Shown here: positions 57,433 through 64,000 of the stretch, in pieces | Numbering within the stretch: the first letter of the stretch is position 1 | How the letters are laid out: every line of letters starts with the position of its first letter | From: Candidatus Saccharimonadota bacterium | GTDB taxonomy: Bacteria; Patescibacteriota; Saccharimonadia; Saccharimonadales; Saccharimonadaceae | Direction of reading: 5' to 3' | DNA: 64,000 nt | NCBI GenBank assembly: GCA_003246575.1 | Contig: QJZZ01000002.1 | Location: 1-64,000 of the forward strand | The notes under the pieces: generated by a model | The model's input: the letters and a program-made list of their open reading frames with translations, nothing else | Database searches by the model: none | Told to the model about the DNA's origin: nothing | Made by a program: the position numbers and the translations under genes

Positions 57433-58562
57433 CAAATTACATTCGCGACGGCCGGTACAACGCGCTCGTCGAATGGCGAAGGAATGATATGCTCGGCGGT
57501 CGGTGTCTCGACGAGTGCTGCGAGCGCTTCGGCTGCAGCAAGCTTGTGCTCGTCAGTGATTGCCGGTACGCCGTTTGTTAATGCGCCCTTGAATATACCC
57601 GGGAAGGCAAGGGCGTTGTTGACCTGATTCGGGAAGTCACTGCGTCCAGTTGCGATCACGGCGACACCGGCGTCATGGGCAAGGTCTGGCATGATTTCGG
57701 GAACTGGATTCGCCAAGGCAAAAATGATTGGATTCGTGGCCATACGTGCGATGTGCGCTGGCGTTAGTAACCCAGCCTTTGACACGCCGATGAATACATC
57801 TGCGCCTTCGAGCGCCATCTCAAACGAACCGGACACTGATGAATCGACATACTCGAGCAGCGCGCGCTTTTCGTCATTTAGGTCCGTACGATCATCGCTG
57901 AGAATCCCTTTGCTATCGACAGCGACAATGTTATGAATGCCGTATGTGTGTAATAACTTGATAATTGCGGTGCCGGCAGCGCCAGCACCGACGGTAACGA
58001 CTTTGACGGTTTCTAGGTCGCGTCTAGTGACTTTGGCGGCGTTGATGAGCCCGGCGAGTGTCACAACTGCGGTACCGTGTTGGTCATCGTGAAAGACTGG
58101 AATATCGAGCTCCCGCTTGAGTCGTTCCTCGACTTCAAAACATTTTGGAGCGGAAATGTCCTCAAGGTTAATTGCGCCAAAGCTTGGTGCGATTGCCTTG
58201 ACTGCCGCGACGATTTCGTCAGGAGTATGTACGTCCAGCACAATTGGCACGCTATCAATACCGGCGAAATGCTTGAATAGGAGTGCTTTGCCCTCCATGA
58301 CAGGCATTGCTGCCTTTGGACCAAGGTCCCCAAGACCAAGAATAGCCGATCCATCGGAGATGACGGCGACGAGGTTATTTGTCCAGGTGTAGCGCGGTAA
58401 AGCGGACGGATCATCCGCGATTGCGCGACTTACAGCACCAACACCAGGACTGTAGTAGGCGCTGAGTTTGTCACGGTCGAGCTGCGCTTCTTCGCGTAGT
58501 TTTATAGTGATTTTGCCACCGTATTGTTCGTGTAATTTGAGGGCCAGTTCGTCGTAATTCAT
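57429..58562 (-). CDS. NAD(P)-dependent malic enzyme
   Basis: 377 residues, the short bacterial type without a phosphotransacetylase domain. Landmarks: SAYYSPGVGAVSRAI (~34-48; Tyr and Pro-Gly loop), VISDGSAILGLGDLGP.AAMPVMEGKA (~68-94; includes catalytic Lys), DDQHGTAVVTLAGLINA (~157-173; metal-binding region), and the Rossmann VVTVGAGAAGTAII. It decarboxylates malate to pyruvate. TATAAT ends 8 nt before the ATG. Its stop and that of the convergent ATPase gene share the palindrome CTAG at 57429-57432. Confidence 0.93.
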   Translation of the reverse strand: MNYDELALKLHEQYGGKITIKLREEAQLDRDKLSAYYSPGVGAVSRAIADDPSALPRYTWTNNLVAVISDGSAILGLGDLGPKAAMPVMEGKALLFKHFAGIDSVPIVLDVHTPDEIVAAVKAIAPSFGAINLEDISAPKCFEVEERLKRELDIPVFHDDQHGTAVVTLAGLINAAKVTRRDLETVKVVTVGAGAAGTAIIKLLHTYGIHNIVAVDSKGILSDDRTDLNDEKRALLEYVDSSVSGSFEMALEGADVFIGVSKAGLLTPAHIARMATNPIIFALANPVPEIMPDLAHDAGVAVIATGRSDFPNQVNNALAFPGIFKGALTNGVPAITDEHKLAAAEALAALVETPTAEHIIPSPFDERVVPAVANVIC

Positions 58563-58570
58563 ATCATTCC

Positions 58571-58576
58571 ATTATA
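58571..58576 (-). promoter_or_regulatory. -10 element of malic enzyme gene
   Basis: TATAAT on the minus strand, 8 nt before the ATG at 58562. Confidence 0.5.
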
Positions 58577-58648
58577 CCCCTTTTACTTTTCGAGGAATAT
58601 CTGCTATAATCGACGATTGATTGTCATACTAACTCTAAGAGGTACAAA

Positions 58649-59176
58649 ATGAGTTTCGCATTAATTCAGAAGGTTAATGACCAGCAAAAGAAAAAACAAG
58701 TTGTCGACGCACGTAGCGGCGACACGGTTCGCGTATACCAAAAGATTCGCGAAGGTAACAAAGAGCGTATCCAGATGTTCGAAGGTGTTGTTATTCGCAC
58801 CGACAACAAAGGTCAGCACACAAGCCGCATCACTGTCCGTAAGGTCGCAAGTGGTGTTGGTGTTGAGAAGTCATTCCTTCTCCACAGCCCATTGATCGAG
58901 CGTGTAGAAGTTGTACGACGCAGCAAGGTCCGCCGTAACTTCCTCAGCTTCCTTCGCCAGCGCAGTGGTAAGTCAGCACGTTTGACTGCCATTGACTTCG
59001 ACCGTAAGGCCGTCAACGACATTCACGATGCTAAGGCTGAAGCTGAAGCAGAGCGCATCAAGGAAGAAGCAAAAGCTGAAGCAGAAGCAAAGCAAGCCGA
59101 AAAAGCTGCTGCAGAAGCAGAGCTCGAAGCGAAGGCTGCAGCTGTCGAAGCTGCCCACAAGGCGAACGAAGCCTAG
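58649..59176 (+). CDS. rplS: Ribosomal protein L19 with long C-terminal extension
   Basis: 175 residues; L19 is normally ~115. Residues ~1-118 are a complete L19: DTVRVYQKIREGNKERIQ, FEGVVI, GVGVEKSFLLHSPLIERVEV, RSKVRRNFL and LRQRSGKSARL. Residues ~120-175 are an added, almost purely Ala/Glu/Lys helix (EAEAERIKEEAKAEAEAKQ and on), expected to form a long charged helix or coiled coil projecting from the 50S subunit. TATAAT at ~58603 and AAGAGGTA before the ATG give a normal leadered message; a terminator follows. Confidence 0.95.
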   Translation: MSFALIQKVNDQQKKKQVVDARSGDTVRVYQKIREGNKERIQMFEGVVIRTDNKGQHTSRITVRKVASGVGVEKSFLLHSPLIERVEVVRRSKVRRNFLSFLRQRSGKSARLTAIDFDRKAVNDIHDAKAEAEAERIKEEAKAEAEAKQAEKAAAEAELEAKAAAVEAAHKANEA

Positions 59177-59198
59177 GCTTCTCGGTACCGAAACTCAT

Positions 59199-59223
59199 AA
59201 ACTCCCGGAAATTCCGGGAGTTT
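59199..59223 (+). terminator. Intrinsic terminator after rplS
   Basis: AAACTCCCGGAA (59199-59210) and TTCCGGGAGTTT (59212-59223) pair; T-run TTTTT follows the stem core. Confidence 0.9.
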
Positions 59224-59228
59224 TTCGT

Positions 59229-59234
59229 TATGAT
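59229..59234 (+). promoter_or_regulatory. -10 element of rnhB-yraN (leaderless)
   Basis: TATGAT, 6 nt before the ATG at 59241, immediately after the rplS terminator. Confidence 0.5.
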
Positions 59235-59240
59235 AGATAT

Positions 59241-60182
59241 ATGATTCTGGGAATTGATGAAGTTGGCCGTGGCGCATGGGCGGGTCCGTTAGTGATGGGC
59301 GCGGTTGTTCTGGGTGGCGTACAGCTTGAGGGGCTGACCGACAGTAAGTTGCTTACGAAGAAACGACGAGAGAAGCTAGACGAAGAGATTCGTTCGTCTG
59401 GTGCCGGTGTTGGTCTCGGGTGGGTATGGCCTGATGAAATTGACGAGATGGGCCTCGGACCAGCACTGCATGTAGCCGCACGTCGTGCCGTCGAAGATGC
59501 GCAGTCCAAAGGCGTTGCGTTTCATGAAATTATTATTGATGGGACAATCAACTTTTTGTCTGATACTCCGCTGGAAACGTATGTCTCAACGATGAAAAAA
59601 GCTGATTTGCTTGTGCCGAGTGTGTCGGCAGCATCGATCGTCGCAAAAGTTGCTCGCGATCAGTACATGTCAGGGCAGGATGAGCGATACGGATTTGCAT
59701 CGCATGTTGGCTATGGCACGGCTGCGCATCGTGCGGCAATCGAGGAATATGGTGTCAGTCCGCAGCATCGATTGAGTATTGCGCCGCTCGTGCGCTATCG
59801 ATCGACGGCAGAGCGGCGGACAGTCTCCGAAGGCAGGCCCACAACGCGTGCAATTGGCAACGACAGTGAATCAGTCGCAGCACTTGAGCTGCAGCGTCGT
59901 GGGCATGAGATACTCGAACGCAATTGGCGAACGAAATGGTGTGAGATCGATATCGTCAGCCGAAAGAACGACACGGTATATTTCGTTGAGGTGAAGCATC
60001 GCAAGACCGATGCGTCAGGATCTGGCATGGAGGCAATCACGACCAAAAAGCTGCAACAAATGAAATTCGCTGCTGAGCTGTACGGCCAACGGCACGCATT
60101 GAAGCAAACAAATCTTCAGCTGATGGCGATTGCGACGGCCGGAGTGCCGCCGCAGATTGTCGATGTCCTAGAGATTGTGTAG
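59241..60182 (+). CDS. rnhB: Ribonuclease HII fused to a YraN (UPF0102) domain
   Basis: 313 residues. The first ~190 form RNase HII: ILGIDEVGRGAWAGP (catalytic Asp and Glu), LTDSKLL, IIIDG (third acidic residue) and VPSVSAASIVAKVARD (fourth), then YG. The last ~105 form a YraN domain: ESVAALELQRRGHEIL, NWRTKWCEIDIVSRK (EID) and VYFVEVKHRK (ExK), a PD-(D/E)XK-type nuclease fold. RNase HII removes ribonucleotides from DNA; YraN is a putative nuclease of unclear role. In many bacteria rnhB and yraN are separate neighbours downstream of rplS; here they are one protein. The end overlaps the convergent pepN by 15 nt. Confidence 0.93.
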   Translation: MILGIDEVGRGAWAGPLVMGAVVLGGVQLEGLTDSKLLTKKRREKLDEEIRSSGAGVGLGWVWPDEIDEMGLGPALHVAARRAVEDAQSKGVAFHEIIIDGTINFLSDTPLETYVSTMKKADLLVPSVSAASIVAKVARDQYMSGQDERYGFASHVGYGTAAHRAAIEEYGVSPQHRLSIAPLVRYRSTAERRTVSEGRPTTRAIGNDSESVAALELQRRGHEILERNWRTKWCEIDIVSRKNDTVYFVEVKHRKTDASGSGMEAITTKKLQQMKFAAELYGQRHALKQTNLQLMAIATAGVPPQIVDVLEIV

Positions 60183-62666
60183 TCGTTCGCGGACTGCGTC
60201 GCCGTCACGCTCGAGCAGATCGACTCGGCCGTCAATTTCTACGAGGCCGAGCTCAATTGTTCGGGTAAGTGCCGTCTGGGTGAGTAGTGGCGTAAAGAAA
60301 TTACTGTAGTCTGCGCGCTGTTTGCGCGTAGCAAGACCACTTGCGGCGTAGCGAGGGAAATCACTGTAGCTTTTGTCGCCACCGAAGGTTTCTTCGATCC
60401 ATACCCAGTTACTCTTCATCCATTCCCACGTCGGGGTTCGCGCGTAGCGATTGCGGATCATGTAAACGAACCAGCGGAAGAGGTCTTGGTGACGAATGGT
60501 TCCATCTTCGGTGAAATTAGCGAGTAGTGCGGAAACTTGATTGTCGGCACGTGCGCTGGTGATACCTGACGCGATATCTTGCTGAAGATCGGCTGACGAA
60601 GTAGTTCGATACGTTGTGAGCAGTGAGTCGATGATTTTATCTGAGCTGTCACGGTACACGACACTGCTGATGACGAGTGAGCGTAGTTCTGGATCAATCT
60701 GCGCAACTCCCGCTCCGTAGAGCTCATCGACTTTGGCGAGCACATCCGGGTCTTGGCTATAGATCATGAGCGACAGGATGGTTGAGCGCAGTTTTGTATC
60801 GTCTTCGCTTTCATCTGCTCCAGCATCCCAGCCGAGGCGGGTATATTGCTCGCGCGCGAGACTACCAGCAAAGACACGAAGCTTGCGATCTGCCTGCTCG
60901 TCAGTTTCGACGAACTTTTTGAGCTCTCCAACGGCAAGTGCCATGATGCTCCATACGTGTTCGCTGGTTTCCTCGCGGTAATGCTCGAGAAGGTCGATGA
61001 GGCCGACGCTCGCTTTGCGTCCGCCGCGCACGAGAAGTGTTTGCTCGTGGAGGAGCTGAAGGCGGTCGAGCTCGGTAAGTGATGTTGATGCGAATATCCG
61101 CTCAAGGTGCTCGTCTGAATAGAGGCTGATGAAGTGCGCGGTATCACCGACATTGAGTCGTTCGTCGTCGGCAATCGGCATCGGTAGGTCTCGTGTTTCG
61201 AGGAGCGCAGGCATATCTTCTGGAGACTCGGCGCCGAGCGGGATTGGCCACAATTGTGAGGATGCTTCGTGAGGGCCGATGAAGAATCGCTCTTGTGTGA
61301 TACCCGACTCATCGATCGAGACGACAGGATAGCCGCTCTGAGAAATCCAGGTATTCATGAGACCGGAAATATCTTTGCCGCTGGCAGCGGATAGGTGTGA
61401 CCAGAGATCGTTCGCTTCGGTGTTGCCATACGCAAACTCTGCGAAGTATGATTGCAAGCCGCGCTGGAATGCTTCGTGTCCGATGTAGGCCTGACACATG
61501 CGCATTAGCCGAGCACCTTTGGCGTAGACGATCGCACCATCGAAGAGTGATGAGATCTCGTCGGGGTGGTTGACGTCAACTTGGACAGACTGTACGCCGT
61601 CCATGGCATCGCGCCTGAGGGCCAGAATGCTTTCATTGGCGGCAAAATCAAGCCATGCGTTCCACTCAGGGTGAATGGCGTCGACGGCGACGTATTCCAT
61701 GAGGGTGGCGAAGCTCTCGTTGAGCCAGAGGTTGTTCCACCAGCGCATAGTGACAAGGTTGCCGAACCATTGGTGTGATAACTCGTGGCTGATAACGGTT
61801 GCGATGTATTGCTTTGACGCGACAGTCGTTGTTGCAGGATCGGCGAGCAGGGCAACTTCGCGGTAGGTGATAAGTCCCCAGTTTTCCATCGCGCCTGAGC
61901 TGAAGTCTGGGAGGGCAACGTGATCAGATTTTGGCAGCGGATATGGCGTGCCAAAGTAGTCATCGAAGAATTCGATTGATTTGACGGCGTGATCAAGCGC
62001 AAAATCAAGGCTGGCGGCTGGTTGCGCAGGTGTGGCCCAGACATTCACCTCGACACCGCTTTTGGTGCGTGCGGTTTTGCTGTGTATCTCGCCGTACACC
62101 CAGGCGACAAGGTAGCTGCTCATTCGTGGTGAAGTACCAAACGTAGTGACGAGCTTCTCATTTTCGACGCGTTGGCTGGCTACTGGCATGTTACCGAGAA
62201 CAGTGATGTCTGTTTCGGTGGTGAGCGTGACGTCGAACGTCGCTTTTGCTTCAGGTTCGTCGATACAAGGGAATACTTCGCGTGCATGGTGGCTTTCGAA
62301 CTGTGTAGCGATCAGCTCTTTCTTGACACCGTCGTGGTCAAAGTAGCAAGGATACATGCCGTGCATTGCGTCGGTGATGATGCCGGTGTAGGTGATGACA
62401 AGCGTTGCGCCGCCGATGGCGATATCGTTGTGGCTAATGACAAGCGCGTCAAAGTCACCGTATGAAAAAGCTACTTGCGTACCGTTGTATGTCACGGTCT
62501 CGACGACGAGTCCATTGCTGTGCAAGGTAATTGTGTTTGCCTCTGGCTGGACTTCGCCATGAATCGTCACGGTGCCGCTGAAGCGACGCTCGATGCGGTC
62601 GATAACGAGTGAAAGTTGGTATGTATCGGGCACAAATTGTTGGATAAGACGAGGAACTGTTTGCAT
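60168..62666 (-). CDS. pepN: M1-family aminopeptidase
   Basis: 832 residues from the ATG at 62666. N-terminal beta domain (TYQLSLVIDRIERRFSGTV), the exopeptidase motif GAMEN within FSSGAMENWGLITY (~253-266), and the zinc motif HELSHQ with the third ligand Glu 18 residues on (NLWLNESFA). The C-terminal helical ERAP-like domain (~500-830) is complete. It removes N-terminal residues from peptides, in line with an organism that must scavenge amino acids. There is no signal peptide, so it should be cytoplasmic. TACAAT ends 9 nt before the ATG and is shared with the divergent nuclease gene. Confidence 0.94.
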   Translation of the reverse strand: MQTVPRLIQQFVPDTYQLSLVIDRIERRFSGTVTIHGEVQPEANTITLHSNGLVVETVTYNGTQVAFSYGDFDALVISHNDIAIGGATLVITYTGIITDAMHGMYPCYFDHDGVKKELIATQFESHHAREVFPCIDEPEAKATFDVTLTTETDITVLGNMPVASQRVENEKLVTTFGTSPRMSSYLVAWVYGEIHSKTARTKSGVEVNVWATPAQPAASLDFALDHAVKSIEFFDDYFGTPYPLPKSDHVALPDFSSGAMENWGLITYREVALLADPATTTVASKQYIATVISHELSHQWFGNLVTMRWWNNLWLNESFATLMEYVAVDAIHPEWNAWLDFAANESILALRRDAMDGVQSVQVDVNHPDEISSLFDGAIVYAKGARLMRMCQAYIGHEAFQRGLQSYFAEFAYGNTEANDLWSHLSAASGKDISGLMNTWISQSGYPVVSIDESGITQERFFIGPHEASSQLWPIPLGAESPEDMPALLETRDLPMPIADDERLNVGDTAHFISLYSDEHLERIFASTSLTELDRLQLLHEQTLLVRGGRKASVGLIDLLEHYREETSEHVWSIMALAVGELKKFVETDEQADRKLRVFAGSLAREQYTRLGWDAGADESEDDTKLRSTILSLMIYSQDPDVLAKVDELYGAGVAQIDPELRSLVISSVVYRDSSDKIIDSLLTTYRTTSSADLQQDIASGITSARADNQVSALLANFTEDGTIRHQDLFRWFVYMIRNRYARTPTWEWMKSNWVWIEETFGGDKSYSDFPRYAASGLATRKQRADYSNFFTPLLTQTALTRTIELGLVEIDGRVDLLERDGDAVRERLHNL

Positions 62667-62674
62667 ATGGATAC

Positions 62675-62686
62675 TATTGTACAATA
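62675..62686. promoter_or_regulatory. Palindromic bidirectional -10 element
   Basis: TATTGTACAATA is a perfect 12-bp palindrome. It contains TACAAT on the plus strand (62680-62685, 6 nt before the ATG at 62692) and TACAAT on the minus strand (62681-62676, 9 nt before the ATG at 62666). One site therefore serves as the -10 for both divergent genes. Confidence 0.65.
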
Positions 62687-62691
62687 CGTCC

Positions 62692-63390
62692 ATGAAGCAG
62701 CGCCAACGACGACTGATTGCCGGCGCCATCGCTCTCGTCGTGTGGGCGGTGGTAATGCTTGTGCATCCAGATAATTACATCGAGGCGCCAAAACTTGAGC
62801 AAACTAAGACCGGTAGCACGACATCTCAAGCTCGTAGCGCACTCGATGAACTTGAAATCAAAGGCAGGGCTGCCAAGACCGGGTATTCGCGTGATCAGTT
62901 TGGCGATGGCTGGGCGGAGTTGAACGGCTGTGACACGCGCAATATCATCTTGGCTCGAGACCTGCAGGATGTGTCGGTTGGTACGAGCTGCACGGTCACG
63001 AGCGGCATTCTCGACGATCCGTACACGGGTAAGCAAATTGCATTCCAGCGCGGAGCATCGACAAGCGCTGCGGTTCAAATCGATCACGTGGTGGCGCTTT
63101 CGAATGCCTGGCAAACAGGTGCGGCCTACTGGACAGACGCGGAGCGCGTTGAGCTTGCCAACGATCCCCTGGAGCTTCTCGCGGTTGACGGACCGGCAAA
63201 TCAGCAAAAATCCGATGGCGACGCCGCGACGTGGTTGCCGTCAAACAAGGCCTTTCGTTGTCAGTACGTAGCGCGGCAGATTGCCGTCAAGCAGAAGTAT
63301 TCTCTGTGGGTGACACAGGCCGAATATGATGCAATTGACCGTATTCTCGCCCAATGTCCGTTCCAAGCGCTACCGGAAAGTGTTTTATGA
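62692..63390 (+). CDS. Membrane-anchored HNH nuclease (DUF1524/GmrSD C-terminal type)
   Basis: 232 residues from the ATG at 62692; longer in-frame starts would lie inside pepN. A signal anchor at ~7-23 (RLIAGAIALVVWAVVMLV) puts the body outside the membrane. FGDGWAELNGCDTRNIILARDL opens the nuclease domain, VQIDHVVALSNAW (~127-139) holds the His of the HNH/DUF1524 motif, and NDPLELLAVDGPANQQKSDGD with TWLP supplies the Asn and Lys that complete the site. Three Cys (GCDTR, SCTV, RCQY) plus a fourth near the end could form disulfides. Similar secreted nucleases degrade environmental DNA. In a nucleotide-auxotrophic organism this would feed scavenging (inference). Confidence 0.85.
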   Translation: MKQRQRRLIAGAIALVVWAVVMLVHPDNYIEAPKLEQTKTGSTTSQARSALDELEIKGRAAKTGYSRDQFGDGWAELNGCDTRNIILARDLQDVSVGTSCTVTSGILDDPYTGKQIAFQRGASTSAAVQIDHVVALSNAWQTGAAYWTDAERVELANDPLELLAVDGPANQQKSDGDAATWLPSNKAFRCQYVARQIAVKQKYSLWVTQAEYDAIDRILAQCPFQALPESVL

Positions 63391-63398
63391 TCAACTAC

Positions 63399-63427
63399 TT
63401 GCGCTGTTTGATGACAAAGCGTATACT
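63399..63427 (+). promoter_or_regulatory. Promoter of nusA
   Basis: TTGCGC (63399-63404), 17-bp spacer, TATACT (63422-63427). Transcription should begin near 63434, just before the hairpin at 63441. Confidence 0.6.
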
Positions 63428-63440
63428 GTAAGAGTACTTA

Positions 63441-63464
63441 TCCGGCCGGCAGGTCGGGTTTTTT
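63441..63464 (+). terminator. Terminator-like hairpin in the nusA leader
   Basis: CCGGCC (63442-63447) pairs with GGTCGG (63452-63457) around GGCA, with an outer T-G pair, followed by six T (63459-63464). It lies after the nusA promoter and before the nusA ribosome-binding site, so it can act as an attenuator; it may also end transcripts of the upstream nuclease gene. Confidence 0.6.
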
Positions 63465-63495
63465 CGTAGAAAGAGTAAGAAAAGGAGAAAACATA

Positions 63496-64000
63496 ATGGA
63501 AGATCTCAACATCAAGCAGTTGACTCTCGGTATGAAGACAATCGCCGAAGAGAAAAACTTGCCAGAAGAAACGGTCATGAGCGTCATTGAGCAGGCGATT
63601 GCTGCTGCATGGCGCCGTGATAACGGTGAACGCGAGCAGGAAGTCCGCGCAGAACTCAATATTAATGATGGAAGCGCTAAGGTTTTTGTAGCGCGCGAAG
63701 TTGTCGAGGAAGTTGGTAGCCCAGCGCACGAAATCAGCCTCGAGGACGCTCGCAAAGAGAAGGCTGACGCTGAACTCGGTGACATGATCGAAGAAGAACA
63801 CACAGTCACGAGCTTTGGTCGCGTGGCGGCTCAGACGGCAAAGCAAGTTGTTTTGCAGCGTCTGCGCGAAGCAGAGCGCGAAGTCGTACTGGCCGAATTC
63901 GAAGACAAAATTGGTACCGTCGTCAATGGCGTCGTCCAGCGCGTCGAACCACGTGTTGTGCGTGTTGAACTCGGTAAAGCAGTCGGTATCCTTCCTGCGA
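63496..64000 (+). CDS. nusA: Transcription factor NusA, N-terminal part
   Basis: 168 residues visible, frame open to the window end. The start ATG has AAAGGAGA eight nt upstream. The N-terminal RNA-polymerase-binding domain is recognised by VMSVIEQAIAAAWRR, EVVEEVGSPAHEISLEDAR, FGRVAAQTAKQVVLQRLREAERE and the start of the S1 domain (GTVVNGVVQRVEPRVVRVELG). NusA controls pausing, intrinsic termination and antitermination. The S1 and KH domains continue beyond the window. A terminator-like hairpin in its leader suggests autoregulation. Confidence 0.93.
   Translation, partial: MEDLNIKQLTLGMKTIAEEKNLPEETVMSVIEQAIAAAWRRDNGEREQEVRAELNINDGSAKVFVAREVVEEVGSPAHEISLEDARKEKADAELGDMIEEEHTVTSFGRVAAQTAKQVVLQRLREAEREVVLAEFEDKIGTVVNGVVQRVEPRVVRVELGKAVGILPA

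Noticed and set aside
58992-59240. Longer start for the RNase HII gene overlapping rplS
   Set aside because: The extension is an out-of-frame reading of the L19 tail and would cross the rplS terminator; the family N-terminus and a -10 element fix the start at 59241.
62572-62691. Longer start for the HNH nuclease gene
   Set aside because: It would begin inside pepN on the other strand and upstream of the shared promoter; the ATG at 62692 gives a proper signal anchor.

Overview
The window looks like a chromosomal segment of a Candidatus Saccharibacteria (TM7) or closely related Patescibacteria genome. The signs are compact gene packing, an RNase HII fused to a YraN domain next to rplS, a split transketolase, a compact non-oxidative pentose phosphate gene set beside class II aldolase and two PfkB kinases with no PfkA seen, a short RSH protein without a C-terminal regulatory domain, and a very large surface protein. 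TGA works as an ordinary stop (for example at 37118-37120), so this is not the TGA-recoding SR1/Gracilibacteria code. No tRNA, rRNA, CRISPR array or complete insertion sequence was seen. All family names come from motifs read in the translations; no database search was run.

Layout. 1-1.84 kb: the end of a YgjP-like metallopeptidase, an Mrr-type restriction endonuclease, a small PD-(D/E)XK-like protein and the first ~25 codons of a methionine sulfoxide reductase gene (msrB). 2.1-23.3 kb: a TPR membrane protein and a 6,773-residue surface protein. The latter has a signal peptide, six tandem ~1.69 kb units each holding a TIG domain plus a second TIG domain interrupted by a seven-bladed RCC1 propeller, about 21 Ig-like repeats, a linker, three membrane segments and a degenerate histidine-kinase-like cytoplasmic end. 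The C-terminal part of msrB follows directly, so this ~21 kb pair appears to sit inside a broken msrB. 23.5-26.4 kb: accessory genes (a nonsense-mutated small gene, a cysteine-rich small protein, a tiny membrane protein, a Mu Gam-like protein, a TylF-like methyltransferase, an unknown protein). 26.4-33.9 kb: MscS, NDH-2-like oxidoreductase, FKBP isomerase, thioredoxin reductase, a phospholipase D-fold protein, pyrophosphatase, Nudix hydrolase and RSH. 34.0-41.6 kb: GAPDH, RpiB, Rpe, both transketolase halves, aldolase and two PfkB kinases, a central carbon block. 41.6-51.5 kb: LOG-like protein, two paralogous secreted proteins, UvrB, gatC-gatA-(HEPN-like gene)-gatB, GalU and three small membrane proteins. 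51.6-64 kb: DnaE, a SpoU methyltransferase, a type IV pilus-type ATPase, malic enzyme, L19, the RNase HII-YraN fusion, an M1 aminopeptidase, a membrane-anchored HNH nuclease and the start of NusA.

Regulation. At 18 start codons a recognisable -10 hexamer ends only 6-9 nt upstream, so these messages would be leaderless or nearly so, while other genes have clear Shine-Dalgarno sequences. One divergent pair (pepN / HNH nuclease) shares a perfectly palindromic -10. A hairpin followed by six T lies between the nusA promoter and its start, a possible attenuator. Four convergent gene pairs overlap at their 3' ends.
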